From Nocardioides sp. SLBN-35 (lineage in GTDB: Bacteria > Actinomycetota > Actinomycetes > Propionibacteriales > Nocardioidaceae): a DNA stretch of 64,000 nt. Shown piece after piece: positions 7,942 through 16,586 of this stretch. The stretch covers positions 4,340,001 to 4,404,000 of the forward strand of contig NZ_VFNU01000001.1 in NCBI RefSeq assembly GCF_006715725.1, read 5' to 3'. The notes under the pieces are model-generated. The model was not told the origin of the DNA. It ran no database searches and saw only the letters and a program-made list of their open reading frames with translations. Numbering within the stretch: position 1 is the first letter of the stretch; each line of letters begins with the position of its first letter. The position numbers were made by a program, and so were the translations under genes.

Positions 7942-8670
7942 ATGCAGGTATCGGTCGTCGTCGGCGGCGCATCCGGGATCGGGGCGGCCACCGCCCAGGT
8001 GTTGCGCGCGGCCGGACACGAGGTCGTGGTCGCGGACCTGCCCGGTACGGCGGCCGACGCGTTCGTCGACGTCACGGACGAGACCTCCGTCGAGGCCCTC
8101 TTCGACCTGGTCGTCGCCGAGCACGGCGCTCCCCACGGCGTGGTCAACTGCGCCGGCGTGAGCACGCTGTCGCGCGTCGTCGACCACGATGCGACCGAGT
8201 GGCGCCGGGTCGTCGACGTCTGCCTCAACGGCGCCTTCCTGGTCCTCAAGCACGCCGGGCGCCGGGTCGCGGACGGCGGCTCCCTGGTCTCGCTCTCCTC
8301 GCTCAACGCCCGCCAGCCCGGGACCGGCCTGGCGGCGTACTGCGCCGCGAAGGCGGGCCTGGTCGCCCTCACCGAGGTGGCCGCGCTCGAGCTCGGCGCG
8401 CGCGGCGTACGCGTCAACGCGGTCGCGCCCGGCCTGGTCGTCACCCCGCTGACCGCGCCTGCGATGGACATCCCCGGCGTGCGCGAGGACTACCTCGAGA
8501 ACACCGCCCTCGGCCGCTCCGGCGAGCCGGTGGAGATCGCCGCCGCCATCCGGTTCCTGCTCTCCGACGAGTCGACGTGGATCACCGGCGAGACCCTCGA
8601 CATCAACGGCGGCGCGCACCTGCGCCGCTACCCGGACCTCGTCGCCCTGGTCGAGAAGGCGTTCGCGTGA
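7942..8670 (+). CDS. Short-chain dehydrogenase/reductase (SDR) 1
   Basis: 242 aa classical SDR. The cofactor motif GGASGIG is at 8-14, NCAG follows, the catalytic pair is Tyr133 and Lys137 (YCAAK), and the active-site Ser is near 119-120. Asp32 after the second strand favours NAD(H). The start ATG 7942 has AGGAG at 7930-7934, which excludes a longer reading frame that would run through the operator. The next SDR start overlaps its stop as GTGA. A probable role is oxidation of an alcohol to the ketone substrate of the divergent monooxygenase (inferred). Confidence 0.87.
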   Translation: MQVSVVVGGASGIGAATAQVLRAAGHEVVVADLPGTAADAFVDVTDETSVEALFDLVVAEHGAPHGVVNCAGVSTLSRVVDHDATEWRRVVDVCLNGAFLVLKHAGRRVADGGSLVSLSSLNARQPGTGLAAYCAAKAGLVALTEVAALELGARGVRVNAVAPGLVVTPLTAPAMDIPGVREDYLENTALGRSGEPVEIAAAIRFLLSDESTWITGETLDINGGAHLRRYPDLVALVEKAFA

Positions 8671-9470
8671 GGACGGCTGTCGTCACCGGCGGTGGCTCCG
8701 GCATCGGCGCCGCGCTGGTGCGGGCGCTGGTCGCCGACGGTGCGTACGTCGTGTGCGCCGACCTGGACCTCGACGCGGCCTCGGCCGTGGCCTCCTCCGC
8801 ATCGGGGCCCGGGACCGCGGTGGCGCGGCAGGTCGACGTCACCTCGTCCGCGGCGGTCGAGGAGGCAGTGGCGGCCGTGGTCACCGAGCACGGCCGGATC
8901 GACCTGATGTTCAACAACGCCGGGATCACCTGGCTCGGCGCGACCGAGTCGCTGAGCCTGGCGCAGTGGAACGCGATCATCGACGTCAACATCCGCGGTG
9001 TGGTGCACGGCGTGCACGCGGCGTACTCGCGGATGATCGCCCAGGGTGGAGGTCACATCGTCAACACCGCCTCGATGGGCGGACTGATGGCGGCGGGGTT
9101 GATGACGTCGTACGTCACCACCAAGCACGCCGTGGTCGGGCTCTCCCTCGCGCTGCGCACCGAGGGCGCCGCGCACGACGTCGGCGTGACCGTCGTGTGC
9201 CCGGCCGCCGTCGACACCCCGATCCTCGACAAGGGCGAGATCGGGCCGTTCCGGGGCCGCGACTTCTACCTCGAGGGGCAGGGTGTCAAGCGGCCCGTCG
9301 ACCCGGCCGTGCTGGCCCGCCGGGTCCTCGCCGCCGTCGCGGCGAACGAGGCGATCGTGATCGAGCCCCGCCAGGCAAGGATCGCGTGGCGGGTCGGGCG
9401 GCTCGCGCCGATGTTCGTCAACCGGATGGCGACGAGGTTCATCGCGAAGCAGCGCGCACAGGCCTCCTGA
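8667..9470 (+). CDS. Short-chain dehydrogenase/reductase (SDR) 2
   Basis: 267 aa from GTG 8667, translationally coupled to SDR 1. It has TGGGSGIG at 7-14, NNAG, Ser about 136 and the YxxxK pair Tyr149/Lys153. The C-terminal extension (residues about 225-267, basic, RIAWRVGRLAPMFVNRMATRF) is longer than in SDR 1 and amphipathic. It resembles SDRs annotated near steroid or long-chain alcohol catabolism, where the tail may touch the membrane. Asp31 suggests NAD(H). The substrate is not determinable; the shared promoter with SDR 1 indicates a common pathway. Confidence 0.85.
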   Translation: MRTAVVTGGGSGIGAALVRALVADGAYVVCADLDLDAASAVASSASGPGTAVARQVDVTSSAAVEEAVAAVVTEHGRIDLMFNNAGITWLGATESLSLAQWNAIIDVNIRGVVHGVHAAYSRMIAQGGGHIVNTASMGGLMAAGLMTSYVTTKHAVVGLSLALRTEGAAHDVGVTVVCPAAVDTPILDKGEIGPFRGRDFYLEGQGVKRPVDPAVLARRVLAAVAANEAIVIEPRQARIAWRVGRLAPMFVNRMATRFIAKQRAQAS

Positions 9471-9508
9471 ACCAGCGCCGCCGGCTGGGGCGCGGCAGGG
9501 TCGGGCGG

Positions 9509-10519
9509 CTAACGTCTTGGCCCATGGTCACGTTCGGGGGGACCGGTGTCATGCTGCTCGGCATCGGCGTCGCGGGAGTGCTCTGCGCCCTCCTCGGCCT
9601 CGCCCTCGCCCGCCCCCTCGGCTGGGTCTCCGCGATCGCGACCGCGGGCTTCCTGTGGTCCGTCGCGGTGATCGCGCTGGTCACCCTGGTCCCCACCTCC
9701 CCCGACACCGGCTTCGTCCCCGCCGAGACCCGGATGACGACCTGCTCGTGGGACATCGGCGGTCCCGCACCCGACGGCTTCTGGATCTTCCAGTCCGGGC
9801 AGCGCACCCTCAACACCGTGCTCTTCGTGCCCGCCGGCGCCCTGCTCGTGCTGGCGGTCGCCCGATGGCGCAGCGGCTGGCTGCTCGCCCCCGCCGGGCT
9901 CCTCGGCCTGGCCGCGTACTCCGCCCTCATCGAGAAGACCCAGCTGGAGCTGGCCCGCATCGACCGGGCCTGCGACGTCACCGACATCATCGACAACGCC
10001 ACCGGTGCGGTGTTCGGCGCGGTGATCGGGCTGGTGGCCGTGGTGGTGCTGCGACCCTGGCGGCACCGGCAGGCGAAGGTGCGCCGGCGCTCGGCGTATC
10101 GCTGAGGGAAGTCCCTCTCGGCACCCCGCCATCATCCGCCGGTGGTTCCACTCCAGCAGCCACCGGCCGCCGTACGACGCCAGCGCGAGCAGCCCGCCGA
10201 CCGTGACCTCCTGGGCGAAGTCCAGCCGGGTCCGGCCGCCCTCCGCGGTGAGCGTGAACCGGGCGAACCCGTCGAGGTCGCCCCCGATCGCCACCTCCAC
10301 CACCGGCGGCGTGCGGGAGACGGCGTCGAGGACCAGGTCGAGCGTGTAGGGCAGGGCGGAGCGGCAACGCACCCACGCGGTGTCCGGGCCGAGCTTGGCG
10401 ACTGCGCGGACCTGCGGCCACCAGCGCGGGTAGCGCTCGAGATCGACCAGGGCCGCCGCCACGTCGTCCACCGGCGCGGCGACGAGCCAGGAGTCGGTGA
10501 AAGTGAAGGAGCGGCGCAC
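9509..10519 (-). CDS. SRPBCC (polyketide-cyclase-like) protein with overlong C-terminus
   Basis: Residues 1 to about 140 (10519 down to about 10100) are a convincing SRPBCC/polyketide-cyclase-like domain: SWLVAAPVDDVAAALVDLERYPRWWP at the start and LLEWNHRRMMAGCREGL in the C-terminal helix. Family members of this type usually end there. Here the frame has no stop until 9509 and reads on as about 200 low-complexity residues antisense to the VanZ gene, giving 336 aa. Either the stop was lost, a frameshift separates it from the true end near 10100, or the protein really is extended. The domain is secure; the 3' end is not. Confidence 0.5.
   Translation of the reverse strand: MRRSFTFTDSWLVAAPVDDVAAALVDLERYPRWWPQVRAVAKLGPDTAWVRCRSALPYTLDLVLDAVSRTPPVVEVAIGGDLDGFARFTLTAEGGRTRLDFAQEVTVGGLLALASYGGRWLLEWNHRRMMAGCREGLPSAIRRAPAHLRLPVPPGSQHHHGHQPDHRAEHRTGGVVDDVGDVAGPVDAGQLQLGLLDEGGVRGQAEEPGGGEQPAAAPSGDRQHEQGAGGHEEHGVEGALPGLEDPEAVGCGTADVPRAGRHPGLGGDEAGVGGGGDQGDQRDHRDGPQEARGRDRGDPAEGAGEGEAEEGAEHSRDADAEQHDTGPPERDHGPRR
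9524..10105 (+). CDS. VanZ-like integral membrane protein
   Basis: 193 aa with four to five hydrophobic helices. VanZ-family features are the conserved NTVLFVPAGALL (N-x-x-x-F-x-P-x-G), a polar loop, then SALIEKTQLELARIDRACDVTDIIDNATGAVFGA, close to the VanZ hallmark with acidic residues preceding the last helix. VanZ-like proteins are widespread in Actinobacteria; the original confers low-level teicoplanin resistance, but most relatives have no known role. A TAACGT box at 9510-9515, 8 bases before ATG, suggests a leaderless transcript. An SRPBCC reading frame on the other strand overlaps the whole gene. Confidence 0.8.
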   Translation: MVTFGGTGVMLLGIGVAGVLCALLGLALARPLGWVSAIATAGFLWSVAVIALVTLVPTSPDTGFVPAETRMTTCSWDIGGPAPDGFWIFQSGQRTLNTVLFVPAGALLVLAVARWRSGWLLAPAGLLGLAAYSALIEKTQLELARIDRACDVTDIIDNATGAVFGAVIGLVAVVVLRPWRHRQAKVRRRSAYR

Positions 10520-10569
10520 GGGTCCATCATGTCGGGCGCGGACACCCGGACCTGAGCGACACTGGGACC

Positions 10570-10959
10570 ATGCCGAGCACCGGACCCACCATCGCCGAGG
10601 CCGCCGAGCTCCTGGGCCTGACCGCGGACACCCTGCGCTACTACGAGAAGGACGGGCTGCTGCTGCGACCGGTGCCCCGCGACAACAGCGGCCACCGGCG
10701 CTACGACGAGCCGGACCTGCGCTGGATCGAGCTGGTGACCAGGCTGCGTTCGACGGGGATGCCGATCCGTGACGTGCGGCGCTACGCCGACCTCGTGCGG
10801 GCGGGCGACGGCAACGAGGAGGAGCGACTGGCGCTGCTGCAGGCCCACCGCGACGAGGTACGCCGCCAGCTCGCCGAGGTCACCGCGCACCTGGGCGCCA
10901 TCGACCTCAAGATCGCGCTCTACGAGGGGCGGCTCGTCCAGCTCGAGCGCAGCGCTTGA
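10570..10959 (+). CDS. MerR-family transcriptional regulator
   Basis: 129 aa. The N-terminal winged HTH TIAEAAELLGLTADTLRYYEKDGLL is typical of MerR proteins. It is followed by the NSGHRRYDEPDL wing and the dimerisation coiled coil from about residue 80. No Cys cluster for metal binding is present, so it belongs with the NmlR/AdhR-like or organic-effector members. The aldo/keto reductase start lies 34 bases after its stop, and the gap holds a MerR-type promoter (10956-10986). It presumably activates that gene by DNA distortion. Confidence 0.9.
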   Translation: MPSTGPTIAEAAELLGLTADTLRYYEKDGLLLRPVPRDNSGHRRYDEPDLRWIELVTRLRSTGMPIRDVRRYADLVRAGDGNEEERLALLQAHRDEVRRQLAEVTAHLGAIDLKIALYEGRLVQLERSA

Positions 10960-10986
10960 CCTGGAGCGCGCTCCAAGGGGTTCGAT
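10956..10986 (+). promoter_or_regulatory. MerR-type promoter with palindromic operator in a long spacer
   Basis: TTGACC (10956-10961) is followed by a perfect palindrome TGGAGCGCGCTCCA (10962-10975) and a weak -10 TTCGAT at 10981-10986, giving a 19-base spacer. An overlong spacer holding the operator is the hallmark of MerR-activated promoters. The predicted start of transcription falls at or next to ATG 10994, so the aldo/keto reductase mRNA may be leaderless. Confidence 0.7.
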
Positions 10987-10993
10987 GGTCGAC

Positions 10994-11983
10994 ATGACGA
11001 ACTCGACCCGCACCCTCGGTACGACGTCCCCGCTGACCGTCTCGTCCCTCGGCCTCGGCTGCATGGGCATGTCGGAGTTCTACGGAGCCCCCGACGAGGC
11101 GGCCGGCATCGCGACCATCCACCGCGCCCTCGACCTGGGGATCACGTTCCTCGACACCGCCGACATGTACGGCCCCTTCACCAACGAGCAGCTCGTGGGC
11201 AAGGCGATCGCCGGCCGGCGCGACGAGGTGCAGCTCGCGACGAAGTTCGGCAACGAGCGGGCGCCCGACGGCACCCGGCTCCGGATCAACGGGACGCCCG
11301 ACTACGTCCGAGCCGCCTGCGACGCCAGCCTGCAGCGCCTGGGCGTCGACCACATCGACCTCTACTACCAGCACCGTGTCGACCCGACGGTCCCGATCGA
11401 GGACACGGTCGGGGCGATGAAGGAGCTCGTCGAGGCGGGCAAGGTCCGCCACCTCGGACTGTCGGAGGCCTCCCCCGAGACCATCCGGCGCGCGCACGCG
11501 GTGCACCCGGTCACCGCGCTGCAGACGGAGTACTCGCTGTTCACGCGCGACCTCGAGGACGCGATCCTGCCGACGCTGCGTGAGCTCGGGATCGGCCTGG
11601 TCCCCTACTCCCCGCTGGGCCGCGGCATCCTGACCGGCGCGATCACCGGCACCCCGGCCGACGGCGACAGCCGCGCGACGGCGTACTTCCCGCGCTTCCA
11701 GGGCGAGAACCTCGCCACCAACCTCGTCCTGGTCGACAAGGTCCGCGAGCTGGCGACCGAGCACGGCTGCACCCCCGGCCAGCTCGCACTCGCGTGGGTG
11801 CTGGTCCAGGGCGAGGACGTGGTGCCGATCCCGGGCACCAAGCGAGTCGCCTACCTCGAGGAGAACGCCGGTGCGCTCGACGTCGTGCTCACCGCCGACG
11901 ACCTCGCGGCCGTGGACGCGGCGGTGCCGCGCGACGCCGTCGCCGGTGACAGGTACGGCGACATGAGCACAATCGACGCCTGA
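10994..11983 (+). CDS. Aldo/keto reductase
   Basis: 329 aa from ATG 10994; ATG 10985 in the same frame would overlap the predicted -10. It has a TIM-barrel AKR pattern: GLGCMGMSEFYG, the catalytic Asp/Tyr in FLDTADMYG, Lys in LATKFGNE, and YYQHRVDP carrying the catalytic His. The C-terminal NADPH-binding PIPGTKRVAYLEEN completes the fold. It is closest in appearance to the AKR13/YakC-like group, which reduces aldehydes and dicarbonyls. It follows a MerR regulator and that regulator's operator, so it is probably induced by reactive carbonyl or oxidative stress. Confidence 0.88.
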   Translation: MTNSTRTLGTTSPLTVSSLGLGCMGMSEFYGAPDEAAGIATIHRALDLGITFLDTADMYGPFTNEQLVGKAIAGRRDEVQLATKFGNERAPDGTRLRINGTPDYVRAACDASLQRLGVDHIDLYYQHRVDPTVPIEDTVGAMKELVEAGKVRHLGLSEASPETIRRAHAVHPVTALQTEYSLFTRDLEDAILPTLRELGIGLVPYSPLGRGILTGAITGTPADGDSRATAYFPRFQGENLATNLVLVDKVRELATEHGCTPGQLALAWVLVQGEDVVPIPGTKRVAYLEENAGALDVVLTADDLAAVDAAVPRDAVAGDRYGDMSTIDA

Positions 11984-11999
11984 GCCCGGCCGCCGCGAC

Positions 12000-14264
12000 T
12001 CAGCGAGCAGGCGTGATCCGCACCTTCACGTTCTTCATCAGCGGTTGGTCGCTCTGCTCGCTGTAGTCGGCGGCACCGATCAGCACGTTCATCTCCGGCA
12101 TGTAGCCGGCCGCGCTCCCCCGCGGCAGGTCGTACCTGAGCGCCGTGTAGCCGCGCAGCTCGCGGGTCGTGCCGTCCTTGCAGGTGGCGACGATGTCGAC
12201 CTGGCCCCCCTGCTCGATGCCTCGCGCCCTCATGTCGTCCTTGTGCAGGAAGACCAGCGTGCGCAGGTTCTTCACGCCGCGGTAGCGGTCGTCGTCGGAG
12301 TAGATGGTGGTGTTCCACTGGTCGTGGGAGCGCATCGTCTGCAGCACCAGCACGTCGGCGTCGGCCGGGATCACGTCGGGCAGCGGCGCGGAGGAGAACT
12401 CCGCCCGCCCCGACGGGGTCCCGAACACCAGCTCCCGAGCGGGCTGCTTGAGCCGAAACCCGAGCGGGAGCCGGACCCGGCGGTTGAAGTCCTCGAACCC
12501 GATCAGCGCCTTGGCCATGGTGTCGCGGATCCGGTCGTAGTCGTCGACGTACCAGTCCCACGGCGTCGCACTGTCGGGCAGCGTCGCGCGCGCCATCCCG
12601 GCGATGATCGCCGGCTCCGAGAGGAGGTGCGGCGATGCGGGCCTCCGCTTGCCGCGGGACAGGTGGACCATGCTCATCGAGTCCTCGACCGAGGTCTCCA
12701 TCAGCCCGTGCTTCTGCTCGTCCTTCTCGGTGCGGCCCAGGCACGGCAGGATCAGCGCCTTGCGGCCGTGGACCAGATGGCTGCGGTTGAGCTTGGTGCT
12801 GACCTGCACCGTCAGCTCGCAGTTGCGCAGCCCCTCGGCGGTGTACGGCGTGTCCGGGGCCGCCAGCACGAAGTTGCCACCCATCCCGACGAACACCTTG
12901 ATGGTGCCGTCGTGCATGCCGGCGATGGTCGAGACCGTGTCGCGGCCGTGCTCGCGCGGCGCCTCGATCCCGCACGCCGCATCGAGACGGTCGAGGAAGT
13001 CGGCGGACGGGCGGTGGTCGATGCCGCAGGTGCGGTTGCCCTGGACGTTGCTGTGCCCGCGCACCGGCGACGGGCCGGCGCCCTCGCGGCCGAGGTTGCC
13101 GCGCAGCAGCAGCACGTTGACGATCTCGCGGATCGCGTCAGGCCCGTGCTCGTGCTGGGTGACGCCCAGGCACCAGCTGATCAGGGTCCGGTCGGCCTCC
13201 GAGTAGATCCGGGCGGCCTTGCGGATCTCCTTCTCCTTCAGCCCCGACTGCTCCACGAGCGTGGACCACGGCGTCGCCTCGACCAGGTCCCGGTAGTCCT
13301 CGAAGCCGTGCGTGTAGCGCTCGATGAACTCGACGTCGAGCGCCCTCGGGTCGCTGCGGAACTCCTCGAGCAGCGCCTTCGCCATCCCCCGCATCAGCGC
13401 CATGTCGCCACCGGGGCGAACCTGCAGGTTGAGCGTGCCAGTGCGAGTGGCCTTCATCAGCGCCATGTCGACCATCTCGTGCGGGATGATCGCCTTGCGC
13501 GACGCGGCCTCGATGAGCGGGTTCACGTGCACTATCTGGGCGCCGCGGTCGAAGGCCTCGGTCAGCGCGGTCAGCATCCGAGGCGCGTTGGACGCCGCGT
13601 TGACGCCCATGATGAACAGCGCGTCCGCCGTCTCCCAGTCCTTGAGGTCCGCGGTGCCCTTGCCGGTGCCGAGCGAGGCCTGCAGCGCCCGCCCGGACGC
13701 CTCGTGGCACATGTTCGAGCAGTCGGGCAGGTTGTTGGTGCCGTACTCGCGTGCCATGAGCTGGTAGAGGAAGGTGGCCTCGTTGCCGAGCCGGCCCGAG
13801 GTGTAGAAGGAGGCCTGGTCCGGGTCGTCGAGCGCGCGCAGCTCGGCGCCGACGAGCGCGAACGCGTCGGACCAGCTGATCGGGACGTACTTGTCGGACG
13901 CGGCGTCGTACACCATCGGCTCGGTCAGCCGGCCCTGGTCCTCGAGCTCGAACTCCGACCAGCCCTCCAGCTCGGTCACCGTGTGGGCGGCGAAGAACTC
14001 GCGGTCCACCCGCTTCGAGGTCATCTCCCACACGACGTGCTTGATGCCGTTCTCGCAGATGTCGAGCTTGAGGCCCTTGAGGTCGTCGGGCCACGCACAG
14101 CCCGGGCAGTCGAAGCCGTCGTTCTCGTGGTTCATCCGGAACATCGCGGCACTGCCGCGCCCGAACGCGTGCTCCTTCGCGAGCACCTTGTTGACCGAGA
14201 TCGCGGCCCCCCAGCCGGCTGCCGGATGGTGGTAGTCCTTCTGCGACCAGCTTTGATCCGCCAT
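12000..14264 (-). CDS. YdeP/FdhF-type molybdopterin oxidoreductase
   Basis: 754 aa. The N-terminus has CPGCAWPDD (Cys53, Cys56) and a third Cys70, as in the YdeP branch rather than the full four-Cys cluster domain of formate dehydrogenases. SNMCHEASG (near 183-190) lies in the molybdopterin oxidoreductase core where FdhF uses Sec/Cys. PVRGHSNVQGNRTCGI and the C-terminal molydopterin-dinucleotide domain (SHDQWNTTIYSDDDRYRG) follow. It has no Tat signal, so it is cytoplasmic. The reaction is unknown for most family members (E. coli YdeP is linked to acid resistance). It diverges from the phosphohexomutase gene. Confidence 0.88.
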   Translation of the reverse strand: MADQSWSQKDYHHPAAGWGAAISVNKVLAKEHAFGRGSAAMFRMNHENDGFDCPGCAWPDDLKGLKLDICENGIKHVVWEMTSKRVDREFFAAHTVTELEGWSEFELEDQGRLTEPMVYDAASDKYVPISWSDAFALVGAELRALDDPDQASFYTSGRLGNEATFLYQLMAREYGTNNLPDCSNMCHEASGRALQASLGTGKGTADLKDWETADALFIMGVNAASNAPRMLTALTEAFDRGAQIVHVNPLIEAASRKAIIPHEMVDMALMKATRTGTLNLQVRPGGDMALMRGMAKALLEEFRSDPRALDVEFIERYTHGFEDYRDLVEATPWSTLVEQSGLKEKEIRKAARIYSEADRTLISWCLGVTQHEHGPDAIREIVNVLLLRGNLGREGAGPSPVRGHSNVQGNRTCGIDHRPSADFLDRLDAACGIEAPREHGRDTVSTIAGMHDGTIKVFVGMGGNFVLAAPDTPYTAEGLRNCELTVQVSTKLNRSHLVHGRKALILPCLGRTEKDEQKHGLMETSVEDSMSMVHLSRGKRRPASPHLLSEPAIIAGMARATLPDSATPWDWYVDDYDRIRDTMAKALIGFEDFNRRVRLPLGFRLKQPARELVFGTPSGRAEFSSAPLPDVIPADADVLVLQTMRSHDQWNTTIYSDDDRYRGVKNLRTLVFLHKDDMRARGIEQGGQVDIVATCKDGTTRELRGYTALRYDLPRGSAAGYMPEMNVLIGAADYSEQSDQPLMKNVKVRITPAR

Positions 14265-14315
14265 GCAGCGAACCTAACCCCGCGCCGCCGTCTGCGACAG
14301 GGCTACGGTGGGCCG

Positions 14316-15986
14316 GTGACCACGCCTGACACCGACGTCCTGCTCACCCGGGCCCAGTCCTGGCTCGCCGAGGACCCCGACGTCCAGACCCGCGACGAGC
14401 TGGTCCGGGTGATCGCGGCCGTCGAGGCCGGCGACGCCGCCGCCCGCGCCGATCTCGCCGACCGCTTCCGCGGCACCCTCGAGTTCGGTACCGCGGGCCT
14501 GCGCGGCGCACTCGGCGCCGGCCCCAACCGGATGAACCGGGTCGTCGTGCTGCGCGCGGCGGCCGGCCTGGCGGCGTACCTCCTCGACACCGGCACCGCC
14601 CCGGGCACCCCCGTCGTGATCGGGTACGACGCCCGCCACAACTCCGACGTCTTCGCCCACGACACCGCCGAGGTGATGGCCGGCGCCGGCCTCAAGCCGC
14701 TGCTGCTCCCCCGGCCGCTGCCGACCCCCTTGCTGGCCTTCGCGATCCGCGAGCTCGGCTGCGCGGCCGGCGTGATGGTGACCGCGAGCCACAACCCGCC
14801 GCAGGACAACGGCTACAAGGTCTATCTCGGCGACGGCAGCCAGATCGTGCCGCCGGCCGACACCGAGATCGCAGCGCGGATCGCGGCCGTCGGCAACCTG
14901 GAGTCGGTCGCGCGGGTCCCGCTGGGCACGACCGGCGGCCGGGTGCTCGACGACGGGATCGTCGACGCCTACCTCGACACGGTCGCCGCGATCGCCGCCG
15001 ACGGGCCGCGCGACCTGACGATCGTCTACACGCCGCTGCACGGCGTCGGCGGCGGCGCGCTGCCGAGCGTGCTGGAGACCGCGGGCTTCGCGGCGCCGCA
15101 GGTCGTCGCCGAGCAGGAGGCGCCCGACCCGGACTTCCCGACCGTCGCCTTCCCCAACCCGGAGGAGCCCGGCGCCATCGACCGCGCGGTCGCGCTGGCG
15201 GAGCAGACCGGGGCCGACATCGTCATCGCCAACGACCCCGACGCCGACAGGTGCGCGGCCGCCGTACCCGGCCCGGACGGGTGGCGGATGCTGCGCGGCG
15301 ACGAGGTGGGGGCGCTGCTCGCCGACCACCTGCTGCGGGCCGGCCGCACCGGCGTCTACGCCACCTCGATCGTGTCGTCGTCGCTGCTCGGCACGATGGC
15401 GAAGGCCCACGGGCAGCGGTACGCCGAGACGCTCACCGGCTTCAAGTGGATCGGCCGCCTGCCGGAGCTGGTGTTCGGCTACGAGGAGGCGCTGGGCTAC
15501 TGCGTCGACCCGACCCACGTCTCCGACAAGGACGGCGTGTCCGCGGCCCTGCTGCTGTGCGAGATCGCCGCCGAGGCCAAGGCCGCGGGGCGGAGCCTGC
15601 TCGACCTGCTCGACGACATCGCCGTCACCCACGGCCTGCACGCGACCGACCAGCTCTCGGTGCGGGTCACCGACCTCGGCGAGATCGCGACCGCCATGGC
15701 TCGCCTGCGCGAGGCACCGCCGGCCACCCTCGGTGGCTCGGCGGTCACCGCCGCCGACGACCTCGCCGCCGGGTCGGCGCAGCTGCCGCCGACCGACGGG
15801 CTGCGCTACCGCACCGCGGACGGCAGCCGGGTCGTCGTACGTCCCAGCGGCACCGAGCCCAAGCTCAAGTGCTACCTCGAGGTCGTGGTCCCCGTGGTCG
15901 ACGGCGACGTCGCCTCGGCCCGGGCCGAGGCGGCGACGCGGCTCACCGCGTTGCGGGCCGACATCGCCGCCGCAGCGGGGATCTGA
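14316..15986 (+). CDS. Phospho-sugar mutase (phosphoglucomutase/phosphomannomutase)
   Basis: 556 aa. The phosphoserine loop is TASHNPP with Ser158. The metal loop NDPDADR is near 307-313, the sugar-binding GYEEALGY (E-E-x-x-G) near 390, and the phosphate-binding RPSGTEPK near the C-terminus. This is the length and pattern of the alpha-D-phosphohexomutases of the actinobacterial PMM/PGM-2 type, interconverting hexose or pentose 1- and 6-(5-)phosphates. A TACGGT box at 14304-14309 puts a probable transcription start at the GTG itself. Given deoC downstream, a phosphopentomutase role is possible. Confidence 0.92.
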   Translation: MTTPDTDVLLTRAQSWLAEDPDVQTRDELVRVIAAVEAGDAAARADLADRFRGTLEFGTAGLRGALGAGPNRMNRVVVLRAAAGLAAYLLDTGTAPGTPVVIGYDARHNSDVFAHDTAEVMAGAGLKPLLLPRPLPTPLLAFAIRELGCAAGVMVTASHNPPQDNGYKVYLGDGSQIVPPADTEIAARIAAVGNLESVARVPLGTTGGRVLDDGIVDAYLDTVAAIAADGPRDLTIVYTPLHGVGGGALPSVLETAGFAAPQVVAEQEAPDPDFPTVAFPNPEEPGAIDRAVALAEQTGADIVIANDPDADRCAAAVPGPDGWRMLRGDEVGALLADHLLRAGRTGVYATSIVSSSLLGTMAKAHGQRYAETLTGFKWIGRLPELVFGYEEALGYCVDPTHVSDKDGVSAALLLCEIAAEAKAAGRSLLDLLDDIAVTHGLHATDQLSVRVTDLGEIATAMARLREAPPATLGGSAVTAADDLAAGSAQLPPTDGLRYRTADGSRVVVRPSGTEPKLKCYLEVVVPVVDGDVASARAEAATRLTALRADIAAAAGI

Positions 15987-15998
15987 CGGTCAGAGGCG

Positions 15999-16556
15999 TC
16001 AGCTGATCGAGACCGCGTCGACGACGAAGACGAGGGTCTCGTTCGGCGCGACGCCGTTGCCGCCCTGGCCGTAGCCCAGGTCCGGCGGGACGACCAGCAG
16101 CCGGCGGGTGCCCTTCTGGACGCCGATCAGGCCCTGGTTCCAGCCGTCGATGACCGGCGCGTTGCCGAGGTTCTCCAGCGGGAAGGTCTCGCCGCGCTCG
16201 AAGGAGCTGTCGAGCACCTGCTTGTCGGACCACGTGACCAGGTGGTAGTTCGTCTCGACGGTGTCGCCCGTCTTCGCGGCCGGACCGCTGCCGGTGACCA
16301 GGTCCTTGCTCAGCAGGGTGGTCGGGGGCGCGCAGTCGTCGGGGATGGTGATCGTCGGCGTGCTGCCGAAGTCGCCCTCGACCGTGATGTCGTCGGCCGT
16401 GCACTCCGCGGTCGGGGTGGTCGGGGCGGACGAGCCGGTCGGGGCGGACGACGAGGTGTCGGCGGCCTTCTCCTCCCCATCGTCGCCACAGGCACTGGTG
16501 GCGAGCACGGACAGCGACAGGAGGGCGGCGGCGGCAAGCCGGACACGGGTCTGCAT
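15999..16556 (-). CDS. FKBP-type peptidyl-prolyl isomerase, lipoprotein
   Basis: 185 aa. The lipoprotein signal ends LATSAC, followed by a Ser/Thr-rich linker (about 25-50). The FKBP domain spans about 75-185: KTGDTVETNYHLV, SSFERGETFPLENL, VIDGWNQGLIGVQKGTRRLLVVPPDLGYG and the C-terminal ETLVFVVDAVSI. This would assist folding of exported proteins at proline bonds on the outer membrane face. TAGGCT (16564-16569) is 7 bases before ATG, so the mRNA is probably leaderless. It converges with the phosphomutase, 12 bases apart. Confidence 0.92.
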   Translation of the reverse strand: MQTRVRLAAAALLSLSVLATSACGDDGEEKAADTSSSAPTGSSAPTTPTAECTADDITVEGDFGSTPTITIPDDCAPPTTLLSKDLVTGSGPAAKTGDTVETNYHLVTWSDKQVLDSSFERGETFPLENLGNAPVIDGWNQGLIGVQKGTRRLLVVPPDLGYGQGGNGVAPNETLVFVVDAVSIS

Positions 16557-16586
16557 GGGGTGCAGCCTACGAACGGTGCGAAACCG

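Noticed and set aside
12045..14315. Plus-strand extension of the phosphohexomutase frame back to 12045
   Set aside because: It is antisense to the molybdopterin oxidoreductase and low in complexity; the GTG at 14316 with a TACGGT box fits the natural N-terminus of the enzyme.
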